DNA of 64,000 bases from Streptomyces sp. HUAS ZL42. Its GTDB lineage: Bacteria; Actinomycetota; Actinomycetes; Streptomycetales; Streptomycetaceae. The notes beneath the pieces are model-generated. The model made no database searches and was not told the DNA's origin. It saw only the letters and a program-made list of their open reading frames with translations. The translations under genes were made by a program, and so were the position numbers. Positions 53,512-61,577 of the stretch are shown here, piece after piece. Every line of letters begins with the position of its first letter. Within the stretch, counting starts at the first letter, position 1. The DNA is taken from the NCBI RefSeq assembly GCF_040782645.1, contig NZ_CP160403.1, positions 9,211,001 through 9,275,000 of the forward strand, given 5' to 3'.

Positions 53512-54087
53512 GTGCCAGAGCGCAACATCGAGTTCGGCAGGTACGGTGCCCGCGGCATCAAGGGCCATGAGGCCGTGGCCCGGCAACTCGACGCGCTGGC
53601 CGGGTTCATCGCCACCCCGGTCACGGCACGCCGTGGCCTGCTGGCCCGACTGCACTACCTGACCCGTACCGACCACGCCCGCGCGGCGGCCCGCGAGGCC
53701 GGCCTCGCGGTCACCGAGCGCACGCTGAAGGCGTGGCTGGTAGGCAGGCGCAGCCCGTCGAGGAAGAACCTCGAGCGGATCGAGGCCGCCTACCGCACGG
53801 TGCGCCGGCACAACGTCGCCCGTTACCTCCTGACCCGGCTCAACCGTGAAGGCCGCGGCACCCGGGTGGAGTTCCACCCGCTCAACCAGTCCCAGGTGGA
53901 CCGCCCCCGTCAGCGTGTGGTGGAGTACCGCACCCTCAATGTCCGCCACTGGGACCGCGTCGTCGACGCGTGGGCGGCGGACGACTACGAGGCCCTCGAC
54001 GAGGCCTGGGTGAACGACGCGGTCGTCGATCTGGGCTCCGAGTGGGGCCAGTACGAGTACGTCACCAACATCGGCTTCGCCGCGTAG
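53512..54087 (+). CDS. Tpg-like DNA-binding protein (possible terminal-protein homologue)
   Basis: Protein of 191 residues. Near 38-95 it has Arg-Leu-His-Tyr-Leu, then an HTH (Ala-Gly-Leu-Ala-Val-Thr-Glu-Arg-Thr-Leu-Lys-Ala-Trp-Leu) and Arg-Arg-Ser-Pro-Ser-Arg-Lys-Asn-Leu. The Arg-rich middle is followed by an acidic end with Trp-Gly-Gln-Tyr-Glu-Tyr-Val-Thr. Terminal protein Tpg has a similar length and layout (from memory: a short Arg-Tyr-Leu motif, then HTH, then Arg-rich helix), and lies just after tap. GTG 53512 has AAGGAG nine bases upstream. It starts 29 bases after the Tap-like stop. Identity with Tpg is inferred, not proven. Confidence 0.6.
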   Translation: MPERNIEFGRYGARGIKGHEAVARQLDALAGFIATPVTARRGLLARLHYLTRTDHARAAAREAGLAVTERTLKAWLVGRRSPSRKNLERIEAAYRTVRRHNVARYLLTRLNREGRGTRVEFHPLNQSQVDRPRQRVVEYRTLNVRHWDRVVDAWAADDYEALDEAWVNDAVVDLGSEWGQYEYVTNIGFAA

Positions 54088-54193
54088 CCGGGAGTCGGCA
54101 TATGGGTCGAGGTCGGCCCGCCGTCGCGTTTCTTCAAGCCTCGTCTTCGGCGTCCTGCCTACCGTGTCCTCACGCGATGCGGAAAGGTACGAC

Positions 54194-54790
54194 ATGGAGC
54201 TGAGATCCGTCATGGTCCGGGCCTCGGAGGCGGCCGTGGGCATCGTGCGCGGTATCGGGCCCGACCGGTTCGAGGCGCCCACCCCCTGCAGGGAGTTCAC
54301 TGTCCGGGAGCTCGTGAATCACCTGATCTTCCAGACCGGTGAGCGGGCGTACGCCGCCGCCTTCAAACAGCCGGCGCGGGATCGGCCGGATCAGGTGGCG
54401 GAAGGCCATGCATTCACCGCGCAGCCGGGCTGGGCCGAGGCATACGCCGCCCGGTCGGCGGCGACGGCCACCGCATGGAGCGATCCGCAGGCATGGACGG
54501 GCGAGACGTCGCTGAGCGGGAGCGGGGGCACGCCGGCCCCCTTCGTCGGCGGAATCGTCCTGGGGGAGTGGCTGCTGCACGGCTGGGACCTGGCGATGGC
54601 CACCGGGCAGCAGTGGCACGTGGACGACGAGCTCGCGGCGGCGCTGTACGAGGACGTCGCGGGGAGGGCCGAGCTTGCCAGAAAGTACGGGGTGTACGGC
54701 CCGGAAGTCAGCGTGCCGCCCTCCGCACCGCTGTTTGACCGCGCACTGGGTCTGGCGGGCCGCGACCGATCGTGGAAGCCACCGGCCTGA
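54194..54790 (+). CDS. TIGR03086-type DinB/mycothiol-dependent maleylpyruvate isomerase-like protein
   Basis: Protein of 198 residues, a four-helix DinB-fold metal protein. Arg-Glu-Leu-Val-Asn-His-Leu (about 42-48) holds the first His, and Gly-Glu-Trp-Leu-Leu-His-Gly-Trp-Asp (about 129-137) the third ligand region. Such proteins bind mycothiol, the actinomycete thiol. The start Cys-Arg-Glu-Phe-Thr-Val is family-typical. ATG 54194 has GGAAAGG six bases upstream. Reaction unknown: isomerisation, transfer or detoxification are all possible. Confidence 0.87.
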   Translation: MELRSVMVRASEAAVGIVRGIGPDRFEAPTPCREFTVRELVNHLIFQTGERAYAAAFKQPARDRPDQVAEGHAFTAQPGWAEAYAARSAATATAWSDPQAWTGETSLSGSGGTPAPFVGGIVLGEWLLHGWDLAMATGQQWHVDDELAAALYEDVAGRAELARKYGVYGPEVSVPPSAPLFDRALGLAGRDRSWKPPA

Positions 54791-55021
54791 CCTGTTTTCA
54801 GGGCGCTGAGCCGATGGGAGCACCGCGTTGCGCGACTTCACCTGCTCCGCGCCCTGGTGGAGGAGGGTGTCGGCGACGAACGCCCTGCTTCTCCACGGCA
54901 GGCAGCACAACGTGAGGACAACCAGCCCCTGCTGTACTTCCGGCGCACCTTTCAGCCGTTGGCATGCGCGACCTCCACGGGGCAGGACGACGCCTGAGGC
55001 GGTGGTGGGAGGGGACCGTCC

Positions 55022-55864
55022 CTACCGCAGCGGAGCGGTCTCCAGGAGTTCCTGGGCCATCCGTTGCGCGGGCGCCGCGGTCCGGTCGGCGACACGGCGG
55101 AACGTCTCGCGGGCGGGACGGGCCGGCCAGGCGGGGGGAAGGTGGCGAGCGGGGAGCCTGGGGTCGGTACGGATGGTCCACAGCCACTCGCTGACCAGCC
55201 GCAACCGCGTCCCGATCGGGTCGTCTCCCGATCCCGAGCCGAGGTGGGCGGTCCAGCGCTTGTCGAAGGTGACGTAGCGGGCGGCGATGCTCTCGAGGTC
55301 CCAGGTGTCGCGGATCATCGACTCGATGTCGGTGGCTTCGTCCGCCTGGGCATGGAAGACCTTGACGTGGGCGGCGAGCCCGAGTTCGGAGACGACGGCG
55401 GATACATCGACGTTCCCCGGGGCGATCCACAGCCCGCTGTACAGCACGCCGAATCCGGACCAGGTGAGCCGGGAGCGCAGGTCGTGGCGCCGGCGCTGCC
55501 AGGAGTCGGGCAGGGAGAAACCCAGCAGCGTCCAGGAGCCGTCCCAGTCGTCGTTGACCGCGCCCTGCAGCCAGATACGGGTGCGGCCGTCGTGCAGGAC
55601 GCGCGTGGCCTGCGGAGTCAGGCCGAAGTACATCCTGCGGCCCTCGCGCTGGCGCTGCAGCAGGCCCCGGTTGACCATGCGGGTCAGCGTGGAGCGAACG
55701 GCCTGTTCACCGACTCCGACGCGGCCGAGCACATCGATGATGCTGCCCGAGTAGACGCACAGGTTGCCCTCTTCCAGGACGTGGTTGCCGAAGAAGGCGA
55801 GCATGAGTGACTGGGGGCGCGGTTGTGGACTGTCCGGGGTGTCCAGGATGTCGTCGTCTCCCAC
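55022..55864 (-). CDS. PaaX family transcriptional regulator
   Basis: Regulator of about 280 residues. Pro-Gln-Ser-Leu-Met-Leu-Ala-Phe-Phe-Gly-Asn-His-Val-Leu opens the conserved region. A winged HTH (Val-Arg-Ser-Thr-Leu-Thr-Arg-Met-Val-Asn-Arg-Gly-Leu-Leu) and the central PaaX domain (Trp-Thr-Leu-Leu-Gly-Phe-Ser-Leu-Pro and Gly-Leu-Trp-Ile-Ala-Pro) follow. PaaX repressors answer to phenylacetyl-CoA or other acyl-CoAs. GTG 55864 is used, with GTG 55888 possible; neither has a clear ribosome binding site. It is divergent from an IclR gene. Confidence 0.88.
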   Translation of the reverse strand: MGDDDILDTPDSPQPRPQSLMLAFFGNHVLEEGNLCVYSGSIIDVLGRVGVGEQAVRSTLTRMVNRGLLQRQREGRRMYFGLTPQATRVLHDGRTRIWLQGAVNDDWDGSWTLLGFSLPDSWQRRRHDLRSRLTWSGFGVLYSGLWIAPGNVDVSAVVSELGLAAHVKVFHAQADEATDIESMIRDTWDLESIAARYVTFDKRWTAHLGSGSGDDPIGTRLRLVSEWLWTIRTDPRLPARHLPPAWPARPARETFRRVADRTAAPAQRMAQELLETAPLR

Positions 55865-56036
55865 GGTGGCAAGCGTACGGCCGCCCACCGGCGGCGCGGC
55901 GGGGGCCGTACGGTGTCACAGGCCGTCGGCGGGGTGGGCAAGGTCGCAGGGCCGCGGCCGGCGGGTCATGGGCGGAGGAGAGGGGGCCGGGAGAGCTCAC
56001 CTTGCCTGCGCCGTGTGCCTGACGCAGGCTGGTCGT

Positions 56037-56795
56037 ATGGGTGAGCACGACGGCCCTACGCTGATCAACTCCGTCCAGCGGGCCTTTCGCCTGCTGGAGG
56101 CGGCGAGCGCGCACGACAACGGCGCGCCGGCGAAGCAGCTGGCGCGTGAGACGGGATTGCCCCTGGCCACCGCCTATCACCTGCTGCGGACGCTCGTCCA
56201 CGACGGATATCTGCGGAAGCTGGACGACGGCGGGTTCATCCTGGGTGACAAGCTGCAGACGCTGCGGACCACCGGCCGAGGGCAGGCGCTGCTCAGCCGG
56301 GTCCGCCCCACGCTGGCCGCGCTGCGGGACGAACTCGCCACCGCTGCCTACCTCACCTTCTACGAGGAGGGCGAGATCCGCGTCGCCGAGATCGTCGACA
56401 GCCCCCGGGCGCCCCGCGTCGACCTCTGGGTGGGCTTCGAGGACGCGGGGCACGCCACCGCGCTGGGCAAGTCGGTCCTGCGGGAACTGGACGACGAGGC
56501 CCGCAAGGACTACCTCTCCCGGCATCACCTCGCCGACCTGACACCACGGACGATCACCAGCCTGCCGGAACTGCTCCGGCGACTGGACTCCTCACCCGTG
56601 GCGCCGGCCGTCACGGACATGGAGGAGTACTCCCTCGGCACCGTCTGCGTCGCCGTACCCGTCTACAGCGGAGACACCCTCGGCTCGCTCGGCGTCTCCC
56701 TGCCGGCGGACCGGCTCTCGCGGCTGCAGGAGATCCGGGACCGGCTGATCCCGACGGCGAGTCGTGTGACCCGGGGCCTGTCGCTCACTATCTGA
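56037..56795 (+). CDS. IclR family transcriptional regulator
   Basis: Regulator of 252 residues. The N-terminal winged HTH has Leu-Ile-Asn-Ser-Val-Gln-Arg-Ala-Phe-Arg-Leu-Leu and Gly-Leu-Pro-Leu-Ala-Thr-Ala-Tyr-His-Leu-Leu-Arg-Thr-Leu. The effector domain shows Gly-His-Ala-Thr-Ala-Leu-Gly-Lys-Ser and Ser-Leu-Gly-Thr-Val-Cys-Val-Ala-Val-Pro. It controls catabolic or antibiotic genes in general. ATG 56037 is used. It is divergent from the PaaX gene. Confidence 0.92.
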   Translation: MGEHDGPTLINSVQRAFRLLEAASAHDNGAPAKQLARETGLPLATAYHLLRTLVHDGYLRKLDDGGFILGDKLQTLRTTGRGQALLSRVRPTLAALRDELATAAYLTFYEEGEIRVAEIVDSPRAPRVDLWVGFEDAGHATALGKSVLRELDDEARKDYLSRHHLADLTPRTITSLPELLRRLDSSPVAPAVTDMEEYSLGTVCVAVPVYSGDTLGSLGVSLPADRLSRLQEIRDRLIPTASRVTRGLSLTI

Positions 56796-56837
56796 AAACC
56801 CTCTTCTTGTGACACCGGAGCCGAACCCGTTTCCTGG

Positions 56838-58094
56838 ATGAAACAGGCATTCACCGGGAGTGCCCCGTACACAGACGAGGACTGCGGACACAATATGAGC
56901 CAGGCCCGAGACCACGGCGGCGACCATTGGCCGACACGCCCGTTCAGGAATCGACCGGCTTGTCTCGGCGATGTGGTCCGCAGGCGCGCCCTCGCCCCCT
57001 TGGCCGCCGGGATGCCCGTACTGCCCGTGCTGTTCGTCGCGGTCGTCGTTGTCGTCGACCTCGTCGGCGGAGCGGGGATGATCTGGCTGCCCCTGCTGGC
57101 GGCCGGGCCCGCGCTGGCCGCCACCACCAACGGGCCGCGCGGCGTCCTGTACGTCGGTCTCCTCGCCGCGGTGCTCGGCGCGACGCTCGGAACCCGGGAC
57201 GGTGTTCCGGCGCGCGAGCTGGCCGCCGTACTGTCCGCCCTGGCGGCCGTCACCCTGGCGAGCGGGCTGGCCAGCGCGTTGCGCGGACGCCGCGAACGGG
57301 TACTCGCGGCCGTCCGCTCGGTCGCGGAAACCGCCCAGCACGCCCTGCTCAAGCCCGTGCCGGCGACGGTCGGCCCCTTCCAGGTGGCCGTCCGCTACAG
57401 CGCCGCGGCCGCCGAGGCCCGGATCGGCGGGGATCTCTACGCACTGATACCCACCCCGTACGGGGTGCGGCTGATCGTCGGCGACGTGCGCGGCAAGGGG
57501 CTGCCGGCCGTGGGGACCGCCGCGCTGGTGCTCGGTGTCTTCCGTGAGGCCGCCTACGACGAGCCGGATCTCCGCGACGTCGTCGACAGGATCGAGCGGA
57601 GCCTGGCGCGCAATCTCGGCAGTGACGACTTCGTCACCGCCCTGGTCGCCGGCTACCCGCGCCCGGGCCAGTTGGAGATCGTGAACTGCGGACACGCGCC
57701 CCCGCTGCTGGTCCGTGCATCCGGCAGCGTCGTGGCGGTGGAGCCCACGCATCCGGCCCCGCCCCTCGGGCTGCGCGCCCTCGCGGACCAGACTCCCGGC
57801 CTCCAGGTGCTGCCCTTCGCCGACGGCGATCAACTGCTGCTCTACACCGACGGGGTCACCGAGGCACGCGACCACGGCCGTGAGTTCTACCCGCTCGCCG
57901 AGGGGCTGGCGCGCCACGTGTCCGACGAGCCGGCGCGCACCCTCGGCGCGCTCCACGACGAACTGCTGGCATACGTGGGCGGTCGATTGCACGACGACGC
58001 GGCACTGCTCCTGATCCGCAAGCCGACCGCTGTGGAACCGGCCTTTCCGCAGCAGACGATCCACGGCCCGATTCAGCGAGGACAGGCCGTGTGA
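56838..58094 (+). CDS. Membrane-anchored PP2C (SpoIIE) phosphatase
   Basis: Protein of about 418 residues. Three to four hydrophobic helices (about 50-155) precede a SpoIIE-type phosphatase domain (about 175-400): Ile-Gly-Gly-Asp-Leu-Tyr-Ala-Leu, Val-Gly-Asp-Val-Arg-Gly-Lys-Gly, Asn-Cys-Gly-His-Ala-Pro-Pro-Leu, Leu-Leu-Tyr-Thr-Asp-Gly-Val and Asp-Asp-Ala-Ala-Leu-Leu. It dephosphorylates anti-anti-sigma-type partners at the membrane. The start could be ATG 56838 or ATG 56895; ribosome binding sites do not settle it. It is the second such phosphatase in the window. Confidence 0.9.
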   Translation: MKQAFTGSAPYTDEDCGHNMSQARDHGGDHWPTRPFRNRPACLGDVVRRRALAPLAAGMPVLPVLFVAVVVVVDLVGGAGMIWLPLLAAGPALAATTNGPRGVLYVGLLAAVLGATLGTRDGVPARELAAVLSALAAVTLASGLASALRGRRERVLAAVRSVAETAQHALLKPVPATVGPFQVAVRYSAAAAEARIGGDLYALIPTPYGVRLIVGDVRGKGLPAVGTAALVLGVFREAAYDEPDLRDVVDRIERSLARNLGSDDFVTALVAGYPRPGQLEIVNCGHAPPLLVRASGSVVAVEPTHPAPPLGLRALADQTPGLQVLPFADGDQLLLYTDGVTEARDHGREFYPLAEGLARHVSDEPARTLGALHDELLAYVGGRLHDDAALLLIRKPTAVEPAFPQQTIHGPIQRGQAV

Positions 58095-58176
58095 CTCCCG
58101 TGACGGCTGTTGCAGACTGTCCCCGTGACACGCATGAGGAAGATCGCAGCCTCGCTGTCAGCCGCATCGGCCGCAC

Positions 58177-58545
58177 TGCATCGACGCGGTGCGCGGCACG
58201 GTGGCCGTCCAGCGCGGGCCGATCGTGTACTGCGCCGAGTCGGTGGACCTGCCCGGCGGACACGAACCCGACGCCGTACGGGTGGACCCGTCCGTCGAAC
58301 CGGAGGACGCGGTCGATGCGAAGGGCGCCGTCGTCGTGGCCGGGGAACTGGCCGCACACGGTGAACGGGGCGACGCGCCATGGCCGTACGAACCACTCGA
58401 CCGTCGCCTCACCACGACGGCTGCCGACCGCGCCGGGATCGTGCTGGTGTCCTACCGCTCGTGGGCGAACCGCGGGCCCTCGACGATGCGTGTGTGGCTG
58501 CCGGCGGCGGAATCGGAGCGCGGCAACCCCACCCACGGGGTGTAG
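58177..58545 (+). pseudogene. C-terminal remnant of a GH127-type glycoside hydrolase joined to a foreign signal-peptide start
   Basis: The frame starts mid-protein at Asp-Ala-Val-Arg-Gly-Thr-Val-Ala-Val-Gln-Arg-Gly-Pro-Ile-Val-Tyr-Cys-Ala-Glu-Ser and ends Arg-Val-Trp-Leu-Pro-Ala-Ala. This is the C-terminal module of beta-L-arabinofuranosidase (GH127) proteins; the catalytic part is missing. Just upstream, in another frame, lies Met-Arg-Lys-Ile-Ala-Ala-Ser-Leu-Ser-Ala-Ala-Ser (58132-58170), a signal-peptide-like start. A deletion probably joined two unrelated genes. Confidence 0.7.
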
Positions 58546-58605
58546 CAGGCCCCACCTCCGATTCGGTAGGGCGCACCATCGTTCCTGTATGGGGACCACG
58601 GCATC

Positions 58606-58661
58606 GTTGAGCCCGGCTGAGACCGGCTGAAACCCGGTTGAAGCCTGGCTGATGCCTGGAT
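58606..58661. repeat. Degenerate tandem repeats of about 11 bp
   Basis: About five copies of G-Y-TGA-nn-CC-(C/T)-G stand head to tail: GTTGAGCCCG, GCTGAGACCG, GCTGAAACCCG, GTTGAAGCCTG, GCTGATGCCTG. They lie upstream of the GtrA-like gene. The function is unknown; it could be a direct-repeat operator array. Confidence 0.7.
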
Positions 58662-58712
58662 GGGATCAGCTGTGTCCGACACAGCCACGAGACCCCCAGA
58701 AGGGAAACCGCC

Positions 58713-59153
58713 ATGCAGTCGCCGGGCCCTCTCTCCTCCTTCGTCCGGTTCGTTGTCTGCGGCGGTGGGGTCGGCCTTGTGGCCGGCGGTGCCGTACCGC
58801 TGTTGGCCGCGCTGGTGCCCTGGGCCCTGGCGAATGCGGTGATCACTGTCGCCTCCACCCTGCTGTGCACCGAGTTGCACTCCCGCATCACCTTCGGCAC
58901 GGGACGGCGCGCCGGGTGGCGCCGGCACTGGCAGTGCGCGGGTTCGGCCACGGCCGCCTACGTCGTGACCTGCGCCGCCATGGTCGTCCTGCACGCGGTC
59001 CAGTCGTCCCCCGGCGTGTTCACGCAACAGGCCGTGTACCTCAGCGCCTCGGGCCTGGCAGGCATAGGCCGCTTCCTTGTCCTGCGTCTGTTCGTCTTCG
59101 CGGGCAGCCGGCGGGAGGGGATCCCTGGGGACATGTACGCCGTGGCGGCATGA
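58713..59153 (+). CDS. GtrA-like membrane protein
   Basis: Membrane protein of 146 residues with four hydrophobic helices. Phe-Val-Arg-Phe-Val-Val-Cys-Gly-Gly-Gly-Val-Gly at the start and Leu-His-Ser-Arg-Ile-Thr-Phe-Gly, Arg-Phe-Leu-Val-Leu-Arg-Leu-Phe-Val-Phe at the end fit the GtrA/DPMS-type polyprenyl-sugar flippase-related family. ATG 58713 follows AGAAGGGAAA by a few bases. No glycosyltransferase gene is adjacent. Confidence 0.85.
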   Translation: MQSPGPLSSFVRFVVCGGGVGLVAGGAVPLLAALVPWALANAVITVASTLLCTELHSRITFGTGRRAGWRRHWQCAGSATAAYVVTCAAMVVLHAVQSSPGVFTQQAVYLSASGLAGIGRFLVLRLFVFAGSRREGIPGDMYAVAA

Positions 59154-59305
59154 CGGCCTCGGACTTTCACCCTGTGCGGCAGCAGGAACACATGTCGTGA
59201 GCGAGTAGTGGGTACCCGGGAGGCGCACGTGCGCTGACTGTCCGGGATCCGCCGGGGGTGGGACGCTGGACGGGAGGCATCGCCGAGGGGACCCGGGAGG
59301 GCCCG

Positions 59306-60784
59306 ATGGGACGTGATGTGCCGGCCCTGGTGTTCACGCGCGAGGACCGCCGCCGGTACCGGGAGAAGATGTACACCTGCCTCGATGTGCTGGCGCAGAT
59401 GCTGCGCGAGTCGGGGTTCGAGAGCGAGCGCCCTCAGGTCGGTCTGGAGATCGAGCTCAATCTCGTGGACGACCACGGGCTGCCGGCGATGCGGAACACC
59501 GAGGTTCTGCAGGCGATCGCCGACCCCGCCTGGTCGAGCGAGCTGGGCCGCTTCAACCTGGAGATCAACATCCCGCCCCGGCAGCTGACGGCCGGCGGCC
59601 CCGGCGCCTGGGAGCAGTCGATCCGCGACGCACTGAACCACGCCGAGGAGCGTGCCTCGGCCGTGGGCGCGCACCTGATCATGATCGGCATCCTGCCCAC
59701 CCTCGGCGAGGCGGACGTCGACGAAGCCGCCCTGTCCGGCGATCCGCGGTACCAGCTGCTGAACGAGCAGATCTTCGCGGCCCGCGGGGAGGACCTGAGA
59801 ATCACGGTGGACGGCGTGGAGCGCCTCTCGACGTACGCCGACACCATCACCCCCGAGGCCGCCTGCACCAGCACCCAGTTCCACCTTCAGGTCTCACCGA
59901 AGGAGTTCGCGGACTACTGGAACGCGGCCCAGGCCATAGCGGGCGTACAGATCGCCGTGGCGGCGAACTCACCCTTCCTCTTCGGCAGGGAACTGTGGCG
60001 CGAGACCCGCATCCCCCTGTTCGAGCAGGCGACCGACACCCGCCCCCAGGAGATCAAGGCCCAGGGGGTCCGCCCCCGGGTGTGGTTCGGAGAGCGATGG
60101 ATCACCAGCGTCTTCGACCTCTTCGAGGAGAACGTGCGCTACTTCCCCGCGCTGTTGCCGCTGTGCGACGACGAGGACCCGCAGGAGATGCTCGACCACG
60201 GCGGCGTGCCGCAACTGGGCGAACTGACCCTGCACAACGGCACCATCTACCGGTGGAACCGTCCCGTCTACGCCGTCACCGGCAGCGGACCGCACCTGCG
60301 CATCGAGAACCGGGTCCTGCCCGCCGGCCCCACCGTGGCCGACATCATCGCCAACGGCGCCTTCTACTACGGTCTGACGCGTGCCCTGGTGGACGAGGAC
60401 CGGCCGGTCTGGACGCGGATGTCCTTCTCGGTCGCCGAGGAGAACCTTCACAGCGCCGCTCGCGACGGCATCGACGCCCGCCTGTACTGGCCCGGCACAG
60501 GCGAAGTGCCGGTCACGGAACTGGTGTTGCGGCGCCTGCTGCCGCTGGCCCACCGGGGTCTCGAGCTGGCCGGCATGGACGCGGTGTGGCGGGAACCACT
60601 GCTGGGCATCATCGAGCAGCGCTGCGTCACCGCCCGCAATGGCGCCCTCTGGCAGGCGGAGACCGTCCATCACCTGCAAAAATCCGCCACCTCCGACCGG
60701 CAGGAGGCGCTGCGGCGGATGACCACGACGTACATGGACTTCATGCATCTGAACGCACCGGCACACACCTGGCCCGTGGACTGA
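59306..60784 (+). CDS. GCS2-type carboxylate-amine ligase (glutamate-cysteine ligase-like)
   Basis: Enzyme of 492 residues. Gly-Leu-Glu-Ile-Glu-Leu-Asn-Leu (about 46-53) is the ATP/Mg start, followed by Leu-Glu-Ile-Asn-Ile-Pro-Pro-Arg, Thr-Gln-Phe-His-Leu-Gln-Val and Arg-Ile-Glu-Asn-Arg-Val-Leu-Pro. The family ligates amino groups to carboxylates using ATP; in actinomycetes the homologue EgtA makes gamma-glutamylcysteine for ergothioneine, while many others are unassigned. ATG 59306 has GGGAGGG four to six bases upstream. No egt genes follow, so the product is unknown. Confidence 0.87.
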   Translation: MGRDVPALVFTREDRRRYREKMYTCLDVLAQMLRESGFESERPQVGLEIELNLVDDHGLPAMRNTEVLQAIADPAWSSELGRFNLEINIPPRQLTAGGPGAWEQSIRDALNHAEERASAVGAHLIMIGILPTLGEADVDEAALSGDPRYQLLNEQIFAARGEDLRITVDGVERLSTYADTITPEAACTSTQFHLQVSPKEFADYWNAAQAIAGVQIAVAANSPFLFGRELWRETRIPLFEQATDTRPQEIKAQGVRPRVWFGERWITSVFDLFEENVRYFPALLPLCDDEDPQEMLDHGGVPQLGELTLHNGTIYRWNRPVYAVTGSGPHLRIENRVLPAGPTVADIIANGAFYYGLTRALVDEDRPVWTRMSFSVAEENLHSAARDGIDARLYWPGTGEVPVTELVLRRLLPLAHRGLELAGMDAVWREPLLGIIEQRCVTARNGALWQAETVHHLQKSATSDRQEALRRMTTTYMDFMHLNAPAHTWPVD

Positions 60785-60812
60785 CCCCCAACTGGATTCG
60801 CTGTCCGACGTC

Positions 60813-60841
60813 TTGACGTCAGCCTCCTCCGGTTTGAGAAT
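60813..60841 (+). promoter_or_regulatory. Promoter of the TetR gene
   Basis: TTGACG, 17 bases, then GAGAAT, close to the housekeeping consensus. The -10 overlaps the palindromic operator at 60838-60853, so the regulator can silence its own promoter. Confidence 0.6.
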
Positions 60842-60853
60842 GACATGTCATTC
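60838..60853. promoter_or_regulatory. TetR operator, copy 1
   Basis: GAATGACATGTCATTC is a perfect 16-base palindrome upstream of the TetR gene at 60892-61494. The same sequence occurs again at 61545-61562. Confidence 0.85.
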
Positions 60854-60891
60854 CGTTGGAGCGGTGCCGGGAGGAAGGGCCGAGGACGGCT

Positions 60892-61494
60892 GTGGCCGAG
60901 AGTGTGGCGGACAAACGGGACGGGATTCTCCGCGCGGCGAGCAAGGTGTTCGCCGAACGGGGCTACCACGCGACGGGGATTGCCGACATCGCACGTGAAC
61001 TGGGCGCCGGACACGGCACGTTCTACCGCTACTTCAGGAACAAGGAGGACATCGCCCGCAGCCTCGTGTCCCGTGCACAGGGGCAGTTGCTCGACGCGAT
61101 CGCGGACGAACTGCCGGAAGCGTCTCTGACGCTGGAGGAATACCGGGCACAGGTGCGGCGCATCGGCGACAGGCTGTTCGACGTGGTCGTCGCGGAACCG
61201 GATCTGGCCCGGGTGTTCTTCTACGACGCTGCCGCGATCGGCCGCGCGGACGCGGGTGCGCTCGGCGCGGCGATGGAGTCCGCGGGGGCCTACACGGCGT
61301 CGTTCATCCGCAACGGGCAGAGGCGCGGCTTTCTGCGCGCGGACGTGGACGCGCACGTGGTCGGCCTGGCCGTCAACGGGATGATCCTGGCCGGGCTGGC
61401 CCGGCTGCTGCACGTACCGGATCCGGAAGCCATGCGGACGCCATGGATCCGGGCGGTGGAAACACTCATGTTCGACGGGCTCGGCCCAACCTGA
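60892..61494 (+). CDS. TetR family regulator
   Basis: Regulator of 200 residues. Ile-Leu-Arg-Ala-Ala-Ser-Lys-Val-Phe-Ala-Glu-Arg-Gly-Tyr-His-Ala-Thr, then Gly-Ile-Ala-Asp-Ile-Ala-Arg-Glu-Leu-Gly and Thr-Phe-Tyr-Arg-Tyr-Phe-Arg-Asn-Lys-Glu, form the classical HTH. The C-terminal helical domain holds a small-molecule pocket. GTG 60892 has GAGGA five bases upstream. Identical palindromes precede this gene and the next, so both are probably its targets. Confidence 0.93.
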   Translation: MAESVADKRDGILRAASKVFAERGYHATGIADIARELGAGHGTFYRYFRNKEDIARSLVSRAQGQLLDAIADELPEASLTLEEYRAQVRRIGDRLFDVVVAEPDLARVFFYDAAAIGRADAGALGAAMESAGAYTASFIRNGQRRGFLRADVDAHVVGLAVNGMILAGLARLLHVPDPEAMRTPWIRAVETLMFDGLGPT

Positions 61495-61544
61495 CGGGGA
61501 TTGCCTGCCGTTGGTGGCCGGGGCCTTTCTGTTGCCCACGAGGC

Positions 61545-61562
61545 GGAATGACATGTCATTCC
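61545..61562. promoter_or_regulatory. TetR operator, copy 2
   Basis: GGAATGACATGTCATTCC, a perfect 18-base palindrome with the same 16-base core as copy 1. It ends 15 bases before the start of the membrane-protein gene, overlapping its promoter or leader. Confidence 0.85.
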
Positions 61563-61577
61563 AGTAGGGAGTGTGCG

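Noticed and set aside
51406..54193. Integrase and attachment sites around the Tap-like module
   Set aside because: No tyrosine or serine recombinase and no flanking direct repeats were seen, so I do not call it an integrated element.
54797..54997. Open frame of about 66 codons reading Arg-Trp-Glu-His-Arg-Val-Ala-Arg-Leu-His-Leu-Leu-Arg-Ala-Leu
   Set aside because: Looks somewhat coding but has no start codon, no ribosome binding site and no family resemblance. At best a remnant; not annotated.
59210..59215. GGGTAC upstream of the carboxylate-amine ligase gene as a SigB-type -10
   Set aside because: No GnnT-type -35 at 14-16 bases upstream, so it is a chance match.
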